Source: Monodelphis domestica
Taxonomy: Eukaryota > Chordata > Mammalia > Didelphimorphia > Didelphidae
Direction of reading: 5' to 3'
NCBI RefSeq assembly: GCF_027887165.1
Contig: NC_077228.1
Span: 104,431,799-104,495,798 of the forward strand
Length of the DNA stretch: 64,000 nucleotides
Below, in pieces: positions 10,975 to 21,204 of this stretch. The translations under genes were made by a program, and so were the position numbers. The notes under the pieces are model-generated. The model saw nothing but the letters and a program-made list of their open reading frames with translations. It was not told where the DNA came from and did not search any database. The number at the start of each line of letters is the position of its first letter. The first letter of the stretch is position 1.

Positions 10975-11873
10975 GAAAGAAGAGATATGCAGGCAATAAG
11001 CATCTATATGGATGGAAACTCCTCCGAGTTATTACAGGTGTCTTCTAGGGGTCTTGGTAGTATTCTAGAGATGGAAAAAATGGGTATATGATGAAAGCAG
11101 GAATATCTAGAGAATCTCGTCCATCCTCCACAGGGAATCCCTCTTTGACTTGGATTCTCCTACCTAGAAGCAAATGCCTTTGGTGAGCATAGCCCTCTAG
11201 CTCATGCCTCACCCGCCATTTGTTGTCAGAGGGCCCATGGAACAAGGCTACTTCCATTATTGCACCTCCGTGAAACTTGAATGATTCTGAAGTATGAGTG
11301 AGAGACGCCTTGTTGTTAAGACAGCTGGAAGGTAACAACTTGTTCTACCCAAGCAAATGGTTTCCTCCATTGATAATAAGCAACACTATATGATCATAGA
11401 GTTTTTACACCTTTCAGTTCATTGGAATATGGCTAAAAGGTGGTATGTACATATTTGTTCCAATCATATTTTACTTTTAAGCTTTTCCCTGTTTTAGAGG
11501 CAGACTGTGTAGTCTTGTGGGTCCTTTCAATGGCCAGGATGTCCTGCAATGAAAGTCTTCTCCAAGCTTTAGCATGCCTCAAAAAGGCACCAAAACCCTG
11601 GATGGAGCAGAGGAACAAGAAATAAAAGCTTAAGACCTGTTAATGGGAGGCATCCCTAATCAGAATTTTTTTTCATTATTTCCTTGATATTCTTGATCTT
11701 TTGTTACTCCAAAATGCATAAAATGTCTTTGCCCTACAAGATTATAGGAATCGGGTATTATTTTGGCATAGATAAAATGTCTAGAAATTAAACTACCAAG
11801 ACAGGAACAGGATTATTTTGCTGGAAGAAATAGAGCTTCTATAAAGTAGTATGAGAACTATTCTGAGGTTATT

Positions 11874-12056
11874 CTAGATGGCTGTGTGGATGAAGATCCA
11901 GGCCTAGAGACCAGAGGGCCTGGGTTCAAATCTGGCCTCAGACACTTCCTAGCTGTGTGACCCTGGACAAGTCACTTAACCCTCATTGCCTAGCCCTTAC
12001 TGCTCTTCTGCCTGGGAAACAATACACAGAATTGATTCTAAGATGGAAGGTAAAAA
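11874..12056 (+). repeat. CORE-SINE, nearly full length
   Basis: It runs from a damaged head (GGCTGTGTGGATGAAG) to TCTAAGATGGAAGG plus an A-rich tail. The middle is well preserved. Confidence 0.85.
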
Positions 12057-12442
12057 AGACCAAAAAACCAAAACTATTTGTCACTGATTTTTTCTTTTAA
12101 AGGAATAGGCAAATAAGACTTCAAAATGAATATAGTGGCCGAGGATTCAAAAAGCCCCAAAACATCAACTACTAGGGGAGGGACTCTTTGTTTTACTGGA
12201 GAAATTGGAAAGCAGTTCTAAGAGAAATACCTTTAAATAAATATCTTTATCCATATACCATTATAAACTTCAAATAGTCAAGTGATAAAATATGAAAGGT
12301 CATATTGTAGGAAAATTTAGAAGAGGATGAAAGGTTATATCTTTCACAATATGGTTAGTGAAAAATAATAATCAGATAGAAGTGATTATAAAATAAAATA
12401 TAGAGAAATTTGATTATATGACATTAAGAAGGTTTTGCACTT
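12057..12442. other. AT-rich intergenic
   Basis: There is no gene or assignable repeat. The texture resembles an old LINE remnant but I cannot place it. Confidence 0.3.
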
Positions 12443-12592
12443 GGGGGTAGCTTGGTGGTCCAAGGTTCAAACATGATCTTAGATACTTCCTAGTTGCGTG
12501 ACCCTGGCCAAGTCACTTATAGCCCTTGCCACTCTTCTGCTTTGGAACCTATATATAGTATTGATTCTAAGATAGAAGGCAAGGGTTAAAGG
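12443..12592 (+). repeat. CORE-SINE with internal deletions
   Basis: The head is joined directly to CCAAGGTTCAAACATG. The 3' part, TATTGATTCTAAGATAGAAG, is intact. Confidence 0.8.
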
Positions 12593-12944
12593 GGGAGAGG
12601 GGGAGTTGCAGGAGAGGGATCAATTCAGCTAGAAAAAAACCCAAAAGAATGGGTTGGGAAAAAATCTTTATATCATTAATCTCCAATAAAAAATCTCACT
12701 TCTTAAATCTATAGGGATTTGACATAACAAGTCTTTCAGAAGATTTTTGAACCTTCCCCCAGTAGTTAAATAGAAAAGAGTCATTGTTCCACTTGGGTTT
12801 ACCTATAGTGATAGGCTGAAAACTTCTGAACAATTATGAGCCTCATTTAGGAGGCTTTTCTCTGTTTCTGGGTTTGCTGCAATTAGCATAACATGGTCTG
12901 CCAAAAGGAACAGCTAAAGGACTTCACCTTTTTTTTGTTTTTCC

Positions 12945-13090
12945 CCAAAAAACCTTTACCTTCCAGTCTTAGAATGGATTTTAAGTATTGGTCCCAAGGC
13001 TGAAAAGCAGCTAAGAGCTAGGCAATGGGAGGTTAAGTGACTCGCCCAGGGTCATGCAGCTAGGAAGTATCTGAGGCCAGATTTAAAGGA
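12945..13090 (-). repeat. CORE-SINE 3' portion
   Basis: On the plus strand it reads AAACCTTTACCTTCCAGTCT to GCAGCTAGGAAGTATCTGAG. The head is missing. Confidence 0.8.
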
Positions 13091-13190
13091 TTTTATCTTG
13101 AATAGAGAAACCCTCTTCCATTCTGACTGACTGTCCTAGACATCTTCTTTGGCAGTAACAAATGTCTCTGATAAGAATATGACTTCCCTG

Positions 13191-13352
13191 AGGGCAGCTG
13201 AATGATTCAGTGGATTGAGAGCCAGGCCTAGAGACAGGAGGTCCTGGGTTCAAATTTGACCTCAGATACTTCCCTGCTATGTGACCTTGAGCAAGTCACT
13301 TGACCCCCATTGCCTTAGTGTTGATTCTAAGAGGGAAGGTAAGGGTTTAAAA
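13191..13352 (+). repeat. CORE-SINE lacking part of its 3' half
   Basis: The head to GCAAGTCACTTGACCCCCAT is intact, then a deletion leads directly to TTGATTCTAAGAGGGAAGG. Confidence 0.85.
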
Positions 13353-13366
13353 ATAAAAGAATATTG

Positions 13367-13664
13367 GGGGCAGGATGGTGATCATTCAGCTGAGAAACAG
13401 CTAGGGACATTCAGCTGGTGGAGTCAGCTGAGATGGAGCTGGCCTGGTGTCTCTCTGAACACTAGAATCTTGCTTGGGACAAATCTTGTGGTGAGAGCCA
13501 GACGGGAGGTCCTGGGTTCCAATATGACCTCAGTCACATCCTAGCTGTGTGACCCTGGGCAAGTCACTTGACCCCCATTGCCTAGCCCTTACAGCTCCTC
13601 TCCCTTGGAACCAATACACAGTATTGATTCCAAGATGGAATGTAAGAGTTAAAAAAAAAAAAAG
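13367..13664 (+). repeat. CORE-SINE nested in the tail of the previous SINE
   Basis: The copy is flanked by a direct repeat, AAAGAATATT, just before 13367 and again after 13660. This marks insertion into the A-rich tail of the 13191 copy. The head region is about 100 bp longer than usual (an internal insertion); the 3' part is normal. Confidence 0.75.
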
Positions 13665-13760
13665 AATATTCACTCCTTACTTAATATTAAAAGAAAGCTA
13701 CCAATCTGTGATAATCTGTTATCACATTTTTTCAAAGACTCTTATTTGATTTTGAAATAT

Positions 13761-14434
13761 TTACTGAATAATGATTTTCAATGCCCTTAAAATTTTATTT
13801 GCCTTCAGCATGAACTTCCTCTGTGTAACTAGTCCCGCTGCTATCCTTCCTATCTTTGTTTTCTTTGCTTCTATTTCTACTTGCTCATCAGCCATGTAAT
13901 CTAAGAATTCACATGCAGTAGCTTCACAGTCATTGATGGATACGTTTGTTATCGAAATCTTTACAGATCTTTTCCATTTTTCATTGTCTTCCTTCCAGTT
14001 TCATCCTTAAACACCCTTCAGTGATTTGACTTGGTTGGTTCTCTCCCCAAGCTTCCAGTAAATGTGTTTTTCCCTCTACTGCTTGTTCTTTTATGAGGTG
14101 ATACTCTTCATAATCATTCCCTATCTTCTTCTGTAAAGTTATTAAGTAAGCCAGTTGTTGCCTCTGGCTGCTGTCTTTATCTGCTTGTAAAACATTGTAG
14201 TTCTTAATCCTTGTATGGTCTCTGATCCCTTGACTCATTCTTTTTTCTCCAGGTTCACCCTCTCACTCTGACTTTATTTGACTCCCTGCGCATGACTGGC
14301 CTCTCTGTTTCATTATCTGTTCTCCCAGAATTCCTTGCCTCTTTGATCTTCCTTCTTTCCCAATCTGTGCCTTCTCGTCCCTGGATAAATCATATGTTCT
14401 TAATTTCTTTACTCTTGCTCCTGAGCTGGCTTTT
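13761..14434 (-). pseudogene. Unidentified broken coding-like stretch
   Basis: The minus strand carries a coherent series of open stretches totalling roughly 220 codons. They are rich in K, E, Q and R and include RIKNYNVLQADKDSSQRQQL, LLEAWGENQPSQ and ACEFLDYMADEQVEIEAKKT. Such composition and length on an AT-neutral background suggest a former protein (a coiled-coil type is possible). It is broken in a few places and cannot be a working gene. The high-coordinate end abuts a T-run followed by CCCCTAG on the minus strand, like a splice acceptor, so it could be a decayed terminal exon rather than a processed copy. I do not recognise the family. Confidence 0.35.
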
Positions 14435-14825
14435 CTAGGGGAAAAAAAAATCACAAACCTGAACTGATTTCATCCACTACAGATTCATGGAATGTCTGCT
14501 AAACTATCCTTTTCTTCTATCCATGGATTCTTCATCTCTATTTATACCAAGAATGCAAGGCGGTCTCCCAAAAACAAGTCACACAATAAGATGTTAGTTC
14601 TTTAAACTAGGTGTGACTTAAAAGTCTCTGACCTTAAACTAGGAATAAAGCCTTTACCAAGAGGCAAACAGATAAAAAACTAGGGGACAGACACAGACAT
14701 AACAGCAGACATAGAAAGCAAAAGAAGGCAACAAGCATAAAAAAAAAAAAGAGACAGACACAGAAACCAGAGAGATGAGGGTTTCAACAACTGAGATAGG
14801 ATCTTAACCACAGAAAGGAATAAGA
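14435..14825. other. Intergenic, nothing recognised
   Basis: This AT-rich sequence includes an A-run at 14741-14752. I recognise no gene or repeat family. Confidence 0.35.
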
Positions 14826-14990
14826 TCAAGTCAACCAACATTTATTAAGTGGTTACCATACTCAGTGTTGGGAATACAAAAAGAAGGGGAGAAAAAGTGC
14901 CTGCTCTCAAGGAGCTGACACTAATGGGAGACGGTAGCACATAAAAGGAAGGTGGAAAGTCAGAGAAAGGATGGAGAAGAAGGTACCTGT
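14826..14990 (+). repeat. Ancient amniote repeat, 5' portion
   Basis: It has the family's opening: CCAACATTTATTAAGTGGTT, then TGTTGGGAATACAAA, CTGCTCTCAAGGAGCT and CTAATGGGAGACGGTA. Better copies lie at 35.0, 47.9 and 61.9 kb. I cannot name the family. Confidence 0.6.
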
Positions 14991-15509
14991 GTAAGAGCAT
15001 GGTGGAGAAAGAAATCAAGAAAATCAGGAATCAAGGAGTAAACATGGCAGACCTTGTATTTTTCTTTAAATGGAGGTTCTAGGTGGAACCGGCCCCTCAG
15101 AGGAAGGGGCCACAGTTTGAGAAGGCTGCTGGAACACACAGTGGAGAAAGAAGTCCAGAGAATCAGGAGACTCACTGACCACAAGGGTCCTTTCCAGCTC
15201 TAAGTTCATGATTTGGAATGAGTCAAATGCTCAGCCTCACTTGAACCTAGAGAGAAAACCACAGTATCAGCTATTCTATCTTCAGGGTCCCATTAAAGAA
15301 GTATCAACCCATCAAGGACCCATGAGTGCTAGGGAGCAAATTGCACTGATTTTTTTCACTAAGTCTTATGGAATAAATGAACACATAATAACTGACCTTA
15401 TATAGTGCTTCACAGTTTGCATCAAATGTGGTCGTTCATGTATTGAGCAAGGATTATAGGCATTTCAGTCTCAAAGAGGTCAAAGAATGAAATAAAGGTC
15501 CCATTTTTC
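14991..15509. other. Intergenic, old repeat texture
   Basis: 15150-15215 (CACTGACCACAAGGGTCCTT, TTCCAGCTCTAAGTTCATGA) resembles the 3' part of a MIR-type SINE. There is no gene. Confidence 0.35.
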
Positions 15510-15698
15510 TTTTATTTTTTAAAATCCTTTTCTGTCAGTAACAACTCTTAAGGCAAAAAGGCAAGGGTTAGACAAATGGGATTAAGTGACTTGCCTAGGG
15601 TCATACAACTAAGAAATGTCTGAGACTAGATTTGAATCCAGGCCCTCCTGACTCCAGGCTTGGTGTTCTAGTATCCACTGAACCATCTAGGTGCCCCA
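15510..15698 (-). repeat. CORE-SINE with target-site duplication
   Basis: This is a full-length minus copy. The flanks AAGGTCCCATTTTTCTTT (from 15496) and AAGGCTCCATTCTTCTTT (from 15698) are an imperfect 18-bp target duplication. Confidence 0.85.
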
Positions 15699-15740
15699 AG
15701 GCTCCATTCTTCTTTAAAAACAAACAACAAAACCAAACCA

Positions 15741-15928
15741 GAAACCTTCTGTCTTAGAAGTGATACTATGACAGTTCCAGGGCCAAAGGATGAGAAGGGC
15801 TAAGCCATTGAGGTTAAGTGACTTGCCCAGGATCCCACAGCAAGGAACTGTCAGAGGTCACATTTGAACCCAAGACCCATCAGACTCTGGTCTCTAGCTC
15901 TCTAGCCACTGAGCCTCCTAGCTGCCCT
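15741..15928 (-). repeat. CORE-SINE, full length
   Basis: On the plus strand it reads AAACCTTCTGTCTTAGAAGT to GAGCCTCCTAGCTGCCC. It is more diverged than its neighbour at 15510. Confidence 0.8.
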
Positions 15929-16000
15929 GTCTCATTATTCATTTAAAAAACACACATAAAAAAAAAAAAACCATGATAGTACAGATAGTGCATTTGAGCT

Positions 16001-16027
16001 GTGTGTGTGTGTATATATATATATATT
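16001..16027. repeat. (TG)n(TA)n microsatellite
   Basis: A short TG run passes into TATATATATATAT. It sits exactly at the 3' end of the adjacent minus-strand LINE piece and is probably that element's tail. Confidence 0.85.
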
Positions 16028-16490
16028 TAGTAGTCTCTCGGGGACTGAGAATGACGATTGTCTTTGTGCAGTTTCATCTATGGTGTACCCTCATGTGGCT
16101 TTGGAGTCCAAAGGCTGAGGCGCAGAGTCTGTGGCACATGGGGCCTGGGACGCCAGTTGTTACGGGAGGTGCGGCTGTGGCCTGGTGTCGGCGTTCACGT
16201 GCAGCGGCAAGATGTCGACGTCGCTCATCTTCAAAGGTGGTGGCGGCCTGGTTAATGTGGGTTCGCCAGCTGCTTCTGTCAGAGGCAGCGAGTTCTAGTT
16301 GCTTTGGTGTAATGCCAGCCCACTTCAAGTTGGACTTTAGCTGATCCTTGAATCTTCTCTTTGGCCGACCTTGTTTCCTGAGTCCAGCTGACAGTTCACC
16401 ATAGAATACCTGTCTTGGTATTCGCTGTGGGTCCATGCGGAGGACGTGTCCAGACCATCGTAGCTGGGTTTTGAGCTGTGTAGAAACTCT
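16028..16490 (-). mobile_element. Non-LTR retrotransposon 3' end with open C-terminal ORF
   Basis: The minus-strand frame stays open from within the element to a stop at 16074. It encodes QLRWSGHVLRMDPQRIPRQV, FYGELSAGLRKQGRPKRRFK, LASDRSSWRTHINQA and a C-terminal Cys/His tail ending SAFGLQSHMRVHHR. The layout (GHVxRMD..RxPxQ, a basic region, then a zinc-finger-like end) is that of the C-terminus of a LINE reverse-transcriptase ORF, distinct from the RTE and L1 pieces elsewhere here. The 3' UTR is very short and ends in a TA run. The reverse-transcriptase core is absent (5' truncation). The clade (CR1-, L2- or RTE-X-like) is unresolved. The first residues before QLRW come from flanking DNA. 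Confidence 0.7.
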
Positions 16491-16511
16491 ATATGATGAA
16501 GATTGAAATCC

Positions 16512-16605
16512 CATTTTTATAGAGGCTCCAAGAAATGAAGTCACTTGCAGCAAAGGTAGAATTTGAACCCAGGTCTTCTCATCTCCTGCTCCAGTACTCT
16601 ATCCA
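16512..16605 (-). repeat. MIR-type SINE fragment
   Basis: It contains GAATTTGAACCCAGGTCTTC and TCCAGTACTCTATCCAG in reverse orientation. Confidence 0.6.
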
Positions 16606-17110
16606 GAGAGGAGAATTGTTTGATGATCTCCGCAAATGAACAGAAGGTTATGTTTTTGTCAGGTTAAATAAAACCTCTTCCATATCTAACACCCAAATGT
16701 CTGAAGAACATCTAAGGACCTATCCAGGGAGAGATGTCGCCTCATTTCTTATATTCTCAGGAGAAACCCTGGGTAAGGGAAAAGGAATTACAGAAATGAT
16801 TCCTGAGAGAGAAGCTTAAGGTGAAATCGGGTAATGAACAAGGCTCAAACTCCTTCTGCAAGGGGCCTTTCCAGGGTTTCTCTGCCCCCCCCCCATTCCC
16901 CAACACCCCCTTCCCACCCATGCTGCACACAGTACCCACGGGATCTCCCAGACTAGAATGTGAGCTCCATGGGGCCAATGACTGGTATCTCCAGGCCTTC
17001 CTTAACACCATAGTTAATACACAATAAATGGTAAATCAATTTAGTAAAATTCTTGTAGACTGGCTAACACTCTCCTCCAATCCTAATCCTCACTATGATT
17101 GTACCCAGCC
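16606..17110. other. Intergenic; L2-type tail near 16955-17035
   Basis: TAGAATGTGAGCTCCATGGG...CACAATAAATGGTAAATC resembles the 3' end of an L2 LINE. A C-run is at 16887-16900. There is no gene. Confidence 0.45.
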
Positions 17111-17119
17111 TTCCCTTGG

Positions 17120-17285
17120 CTTAGAACCCTAGACTTGGAACAGGGAGTCATCTCAGAAGCCATCGAATCTGACCTTCCTCATCTTACACAGGAGGAAACT
17201 GAGGCTCACCCAGGGGGTCAGAGGTTGTGAACCCATGTTGTCTCTAACTCCAGGGCTCCAGAGTCAGAGCTTTAGTTCCCACATC
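17120..17285 (-). repeat. MIR-type SINE
   Basis: It carries ATCTTACACAGGAGGAAACT, GAGGCTCACCCAGGGGGTCA and CCAGGGCTCCAGAGTCAG in reverse orientation. It is old. Confidence 0.55.
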
Positions 17286-17385
17286 CCCAGCAGGTGACCT
17301 GCCTCCTCCTTCATTAAGAGGGCTCAGGTCAACAGAGCTGAACTCCCTGAGTTGCCTTCCTCCATTCAGTAAACTTCTAATCATC

Positions 17386-17935
17386 ATCATCATCATCTCT
17401 CACTGTCTCTCTCTCTCTCTGTGTTCCCTCCCCTCTCCCCTTCTTCCCTCCCTTTTTCTCTCCCTCTCTTTTCCCCCTCCTTTCTCTGTCTCTAACTTTG
17501 TCTCTCTCCTTTCCTCCCCCTCCCTCCTTTTTTCTCTCTTTCTCCTTTTCTCTCTTTCTTCTTCCTCTCTTTCTGACTTTGTCTCCTTCCCTCCCTCCCT
17601 CTTTTCTCTCCATTTTCCTCTCTCTTTTTACCTCTCCTCTCCTCTCTCCCTCTCCTTTCCTCCTCTCTTCCTCCCCATCTCTCCCTCTCCTCTCTTCTTT
17701 ATCTCTCCTCTCCTTTCTATTTCCCTCTCTCCCTCCCCCCTCTCCCTCTCTCCTCTTTCCTTCCCCCCCTCTTTTCCTCTCTTCTTTCTCCCTCTCCTCT
17801 CCTTTCTATTTCTCTCCTTCCCTCCCTCCGTCCCTCTCTTTTTCTCCTCTCTCTCCCTCCCTCTCTTCTCTCTCTCCTTCCTTCACTGTGTCTCTCTCCC
17901 TGTCTCTCCCTGTCTCTCCTCCTTTTCCCCATCAC
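17386..17935. repeat. 550-bp polypyrimidine (CT-rich) tract
   Basis: The plus strand is almost purely C and T with irregular CTCTCT, CCCTCC and CTTTCC units, and is preceded by (ATC)5 at about 17382-17397. It is long, homopyrimidine and imperfectly repeated. Apparent ORFs (Ser/Leu/Phe/Pro on plus, Arg/Lys/Glu/Gly on minus) are artefacts of the composition. Confidence 0.9.
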
Positions 17936-18220
17936 AGAAGAAGGTGGTCCCCAAGGCTAAGCAGTTCCACGGTTCCCACTTTCTTCCCTTTCAGCCAGGA
18001 CATCAGTCAATCCCCTACAGGCCCTCTGCCCCTCCCCACCTCCCATCACAGTGTACTTCAGTTTCTCTCTTTCCTGCTACCAGGCTGCCAGGCTCTTGGG
18101 GACAGGTTGGACTACTGAAGGAACATAATGAACCATTCTTGGGATGGCAGGGAGAGGGTACTGGAGGGGGGAGCAAAGGGAGAGCTCTGAGGCCCAGGGC
18201 TCATTCCATCTGCCCCTTGG
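17936..18220. other. Intergenic, nothing recognised
   Basis: This is GC-moderate unique sequence following the CT tract, with no feature I can support. Confidence 0.35.
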
Positions 18221-18465
18221 GGTAGCTAGGTAGTGTGGTGCTGGACTTGGATCCAGAAGGCCTGAAATGAAATCTTGCTTCAGCCCCTAGTCCTGTGAGC
18301 CTGTCTTCTCACTTGATCCCTCTCTCAGCTTCAGTTTTCTCATCTGTAAAATGGGGATAATAATAGCACCTACCTCCCAGGGTTTTTGTGAGGACCAAAT
18401 GAGATAGTGTATAAAGCATTTTGTAAACTTTGAGGTGTTCTTTGTTAACTATTATCATTATTTCT
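18221..18465 (+). repeat. MIR SINE, nearly full length
   Basis: It shows the classic 3' half: TCAGTTTTCTCATCTGTAAA, ATGGGGATAATAATAGCACC and GGGTTTTTGTGAGGACCAAATG. Confidence 0.9.
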
Positions 18466-18599
18466 AGAACTCCAGAACTCCATCCTTCCATAAAATGGAC
18501 TTCAAATCCAAGCCTGTCTTGTCTTCTTTCCTCCCCATTCCCTCTCCTCAATCATCCTGAGGCAGCTGCAGGACCAAATAAACAGAGGGGCCTGGGGCT

Positions 18600-18840
18600 G
18601 CAGCCAGAGAGCCCTATCCATTCTCTCTGTGGAGTAGTGGAAAGAATTGGGGGGGGGGGGGGGCTTAAGTTGGAGTCAGACCAGACAGCCTGGGTTCCAA
18701 TCAAGGCTTTGTTATTTATGACCCCTGTTAGCTAGAGCAAATGATTTCTCTTCTGGGGGCTCCAGTTTCCTCAACTAGTTTTAAAAAAAGACATTGGGCC
18801 CAGGGCTCAGAGGCCCCTTCGAGCTTTAACCATCTGAGTC
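18600..18840 (+). repeat. MIR-like SINE remnant with poly-G run
   Basis: The landmarks are GTTGGAGTCAGACCAGACAG, CTGGGTTCCAATCAAGGCTT and CCCCTTCGAGCTTTAACCAT. A run of about 13 G (18650-18662) lies near the head. Confidence 0.5.
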
Positions 18841-19479
18841 TAAGACTCCCTTCTCTGCTTTCTCCCTCCACAGGAGGCCCATCAGGGTTCTCCTCAGGGC
18901 AAAGAGCGACTGAGCAAGTCCCTAGGGCCCAGAGCAGGTTCTCCCACATTCCAGGGTGAGTCGTAGGTGGAGGGTGTGCCTGCCTCGGGCTCCTGGGGGA
19001 GGCCCCCTGAAGGGCTGGGGAAAATCCTATGACCAGAGCCCCAGGCTGCTCCCCACCACCCCTGGCCCAGTGAGGCTTGGGGCATTAACTCCTTTGCTGC
19101 CAGATACCATCTCCCAGGAACTTCAGAGAAGGGTGCCCTTAGGCTCCCAACCAAAAACAAAACCTCCTGGGAACCCTCCCAGGGCTCTCAATCACAGACT
19201 ATCTGAATTGGAGGGGACCTCATAATGAGTTCATCCTCCTTATTTGTTATCTGAAGAAATAGCCTCTGATTAGGAAAATGATTTATCCAAAGACCTACAG
19301 CCAGTTTGTGGCTGTCACTAGCATGTAAAACTCTTGACTCCCACCACAGGACTCCTGCATTCTGGCTGCCACTGTCTGGAAGGCAAGCTTAAGATACGGG
19401 TACAGCTGCCTGCCTGTCTGCCTCCTTCCACATTTTTGGATATAGCTCATTTGCTTTTGCTTTTCTAGATTTTCAGGAT
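18841..19479. other. Intergenic, GC-moderate, nothing recognised
   Basis: No coding signal is convincing. A MIR-like reverse fragment may cover about 19190-19345. Confidence 0.35.
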
Positions 19480-19600
19480 TTCTTTTTTTCTTCCTTTCCC
19501 TTCTTTTTCTTTCCTTCTTTCTCTCTTCTTCCTTTTCCTCTCTCCCTTTCCTTCTCTTTCTTCCTCTCCTTTCTCTCTCTCTTTTTTTTTTTTTTTTGGT
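19480..19600. repeat. CT-rich low-complexity tract
   Basis: TTCTTTTTTTCTTCC-like pyrimidine sequence ends in a T-run (19580-19597). Confidence 0.85.
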
Positions 19601-19747
19601 TAAGGGACGGGAGAGAAAATAAATGCTTGTTAATGGACAATTTTTCATTTAATTTGAAAAATCAGATGCCTGAAATAGGCATTAACTTTGGGGAAGGACT
19701 ACTAGGAAACCACTGTGCTCTATAAATGAGTGGTCTATGTGTGTGTG

Positions 19748-19890
19748 TAGATAGATAGATAGATAGATATGTGGATAGTGTATATTCATGTGGAATTGCT
19801 GGTCAACTCCAGTAAAGGAGAGAGAAGAGGGGAGGGAGACAACATGAATCATGGAACCATTAATTATTATTTAAAAATGTAAAGGAGAAT
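19748..19890 (+). repeat. (GATA)6 and L1 3'-tail fragment
   Basis: The (GATA)n run occupies about 19748-19770. Sequence from about 19790 matches the L1 3' end: GTGGAATTGCTGGTCAACTC, then an A/G-rich run, ACATGAATCATGGAACCAT and an A-rich tail. Confidence 0.6.
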
Positions 19891-20230
19891 GTATATAGTA
19901 TATGTATATAGGGTGTGTATAGCCAGTATATACAGTACATATTATATACCTATATTTCTGTGGTTATATATGCACACATGATATGTGGAGGGAGGGATTG
20001 GCCACCTGTAGCCCTCAGGTGTTCTGTCTCGCCTCCTCCAGTTTCCACCTTCCCCTGTGTGAGATTTCCTCTCTGGTTCCTGGGAGCAGAGGGAGTTTGT
20101 CCTTGGTCCTACTATGAGCAGGGAACATTGGCACTCAGAACAAGGGAGGGGGAGGGGGGCATTCTCCAGCCTTCCAGTCCAATTCCAGCCCCAAGGCCAG
20201 GCTTAGGACCTGAAAAACGCTTGGGGAAGT
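19891..20230. other. ELF3 upstream, unassigned
   Basis: 19895-19980 is TATA/TGTA-rich low complexity. 19985-20230 is GC-moderate and free of recognised repeats. Confidence 0.35.
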
Positions 20231-20235
20231 TTTGA

Positions 20236-20250
20236 CCACTAGGGGGCAGC
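20236..20250 (+). promoter_or_regulatory. CTCF motif, perfect 15-base consensus match
   Basis: CCACTAGGGGGCAGC fits CCASYAGRKGGCRSY at every position, followed by AGGAAAG. It lies about 1.45 kb upstream of the ELF3 start site and points towards ELF3. The motif is seen; occupancy is inferred. Confidence 0.7.
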
Positions 20251-21050
20251 AGGAAAGCATCGGTAAATCCTTGGGGCGTAGGCGAGAAGATGGGATAGGT
20301 TGGGGATGAACTACTGAGTAAATGGAGGGGGGGGGACGGTAAGGCAAGCCAAAATGAGGGAGGCTGCCCCCAGCCTCCTTGGGAAGGGAAGTCTGGGGAG
20401 GGGGGGGAGAGAAGAAGTGATAATACGCATAAGTAACGTACCGATGTGGAGTATTGTTAAATAACCTCCCCAAAAATCCTTTCTATAATTTACTGTCTGA
20501 GTGGAGACTTCTATTAAACCCTGCAATATCGTCCATTTTGCAGAAGGGAAAGCTGAAGGTCTCACTATGGCCACACAGTAAGTGGCCGGCAGGACTCAGC
20601 TTAAGATCTTCTGATGGGGCAGATGTCGGGACAATGCCCAAAGCCCTTCGGGTTTTCTCTGGGCTGCTTTAGGTTGAGCAGGCTCCATTCTACTCCCCAC
20701 AAGAAGCTGCAGACAGAGCTCTGAATCAGGGAAAAGATGTCTATCTGGTTCCTCGACTAACACAAAATGCCTCCAGAATTCTAGTAGAGGCTGTCTGGGG
20801 AGAGAGAATCTGGCGGTGACTCTCCCAGCCTGAGCAACTTTCAACTTTCCACCCACTTTAAGATCTTCAAGGACTTAACTGCAAGATAAAGAGCGGTGTA
20901 CACACTCATACTTGCTAGGGTCCCTTCCACAGTTTGATCCGAAAACAGGAGCCCTCCACCCAACTCCCAATCCACAAGGACTCTGGCAACAACTAGGAGT
21001 CCAACAACCCAGCCCACTGCCCAACCCCCGTTTTCAAAACCCCCTTACCA
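20251..21050. other. ELF3 5' flank, largely repeat-free
   Basis: G-runs occur at 20324-20336 and 20400-20410. About 20500-20640 contains worn reverse MIR-like sequence (CAATATCGTCCATTTTGCAG). No exon is recognised; distal ELF3 enhancers could reside here. Confidence 0.35.
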
Positions 21051-21185
21051 TTTCAAATCCAGCCTCGGACACTTCGTAGCTGTGTGACCCTGGATAAGTA
21101 TCTTAACCCCCATTGCCTAGCCCTTACCGCTCTTCTGCGTTGGAATTAAGATCTTTGGAACAGTATTGATTTTAAGACGGAAAGG
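21051..21185 (+). repeat. CORE-SINE 3' two-thirds (left arm of an inverted pair)
   Basis: It begins at TTTCAAATCCAGCCTCGGAC and runs to CAGTATTGATTTTAAGACGG; the tRNA-like head is missing. Its complement follows after about 20-35 bp. Confidence 0.8.
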
Positions 21186-21204
21186 GGGGTCTGGGGTGTA
21201 AGGG

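Noticed and set aside
17498-18118. 206-codon Ser/Leu/Phe/Pro open frame (and Arg/Lys/Glu frames opposite)
   Set aside because: It is a direct product of the polypyrimidine tract and has no protein signature.
18650-18662. Long poly-G run as a possible functional element
   Set aside because: A simple homopolymer in a MIR-like remnant; nothing supports a function.
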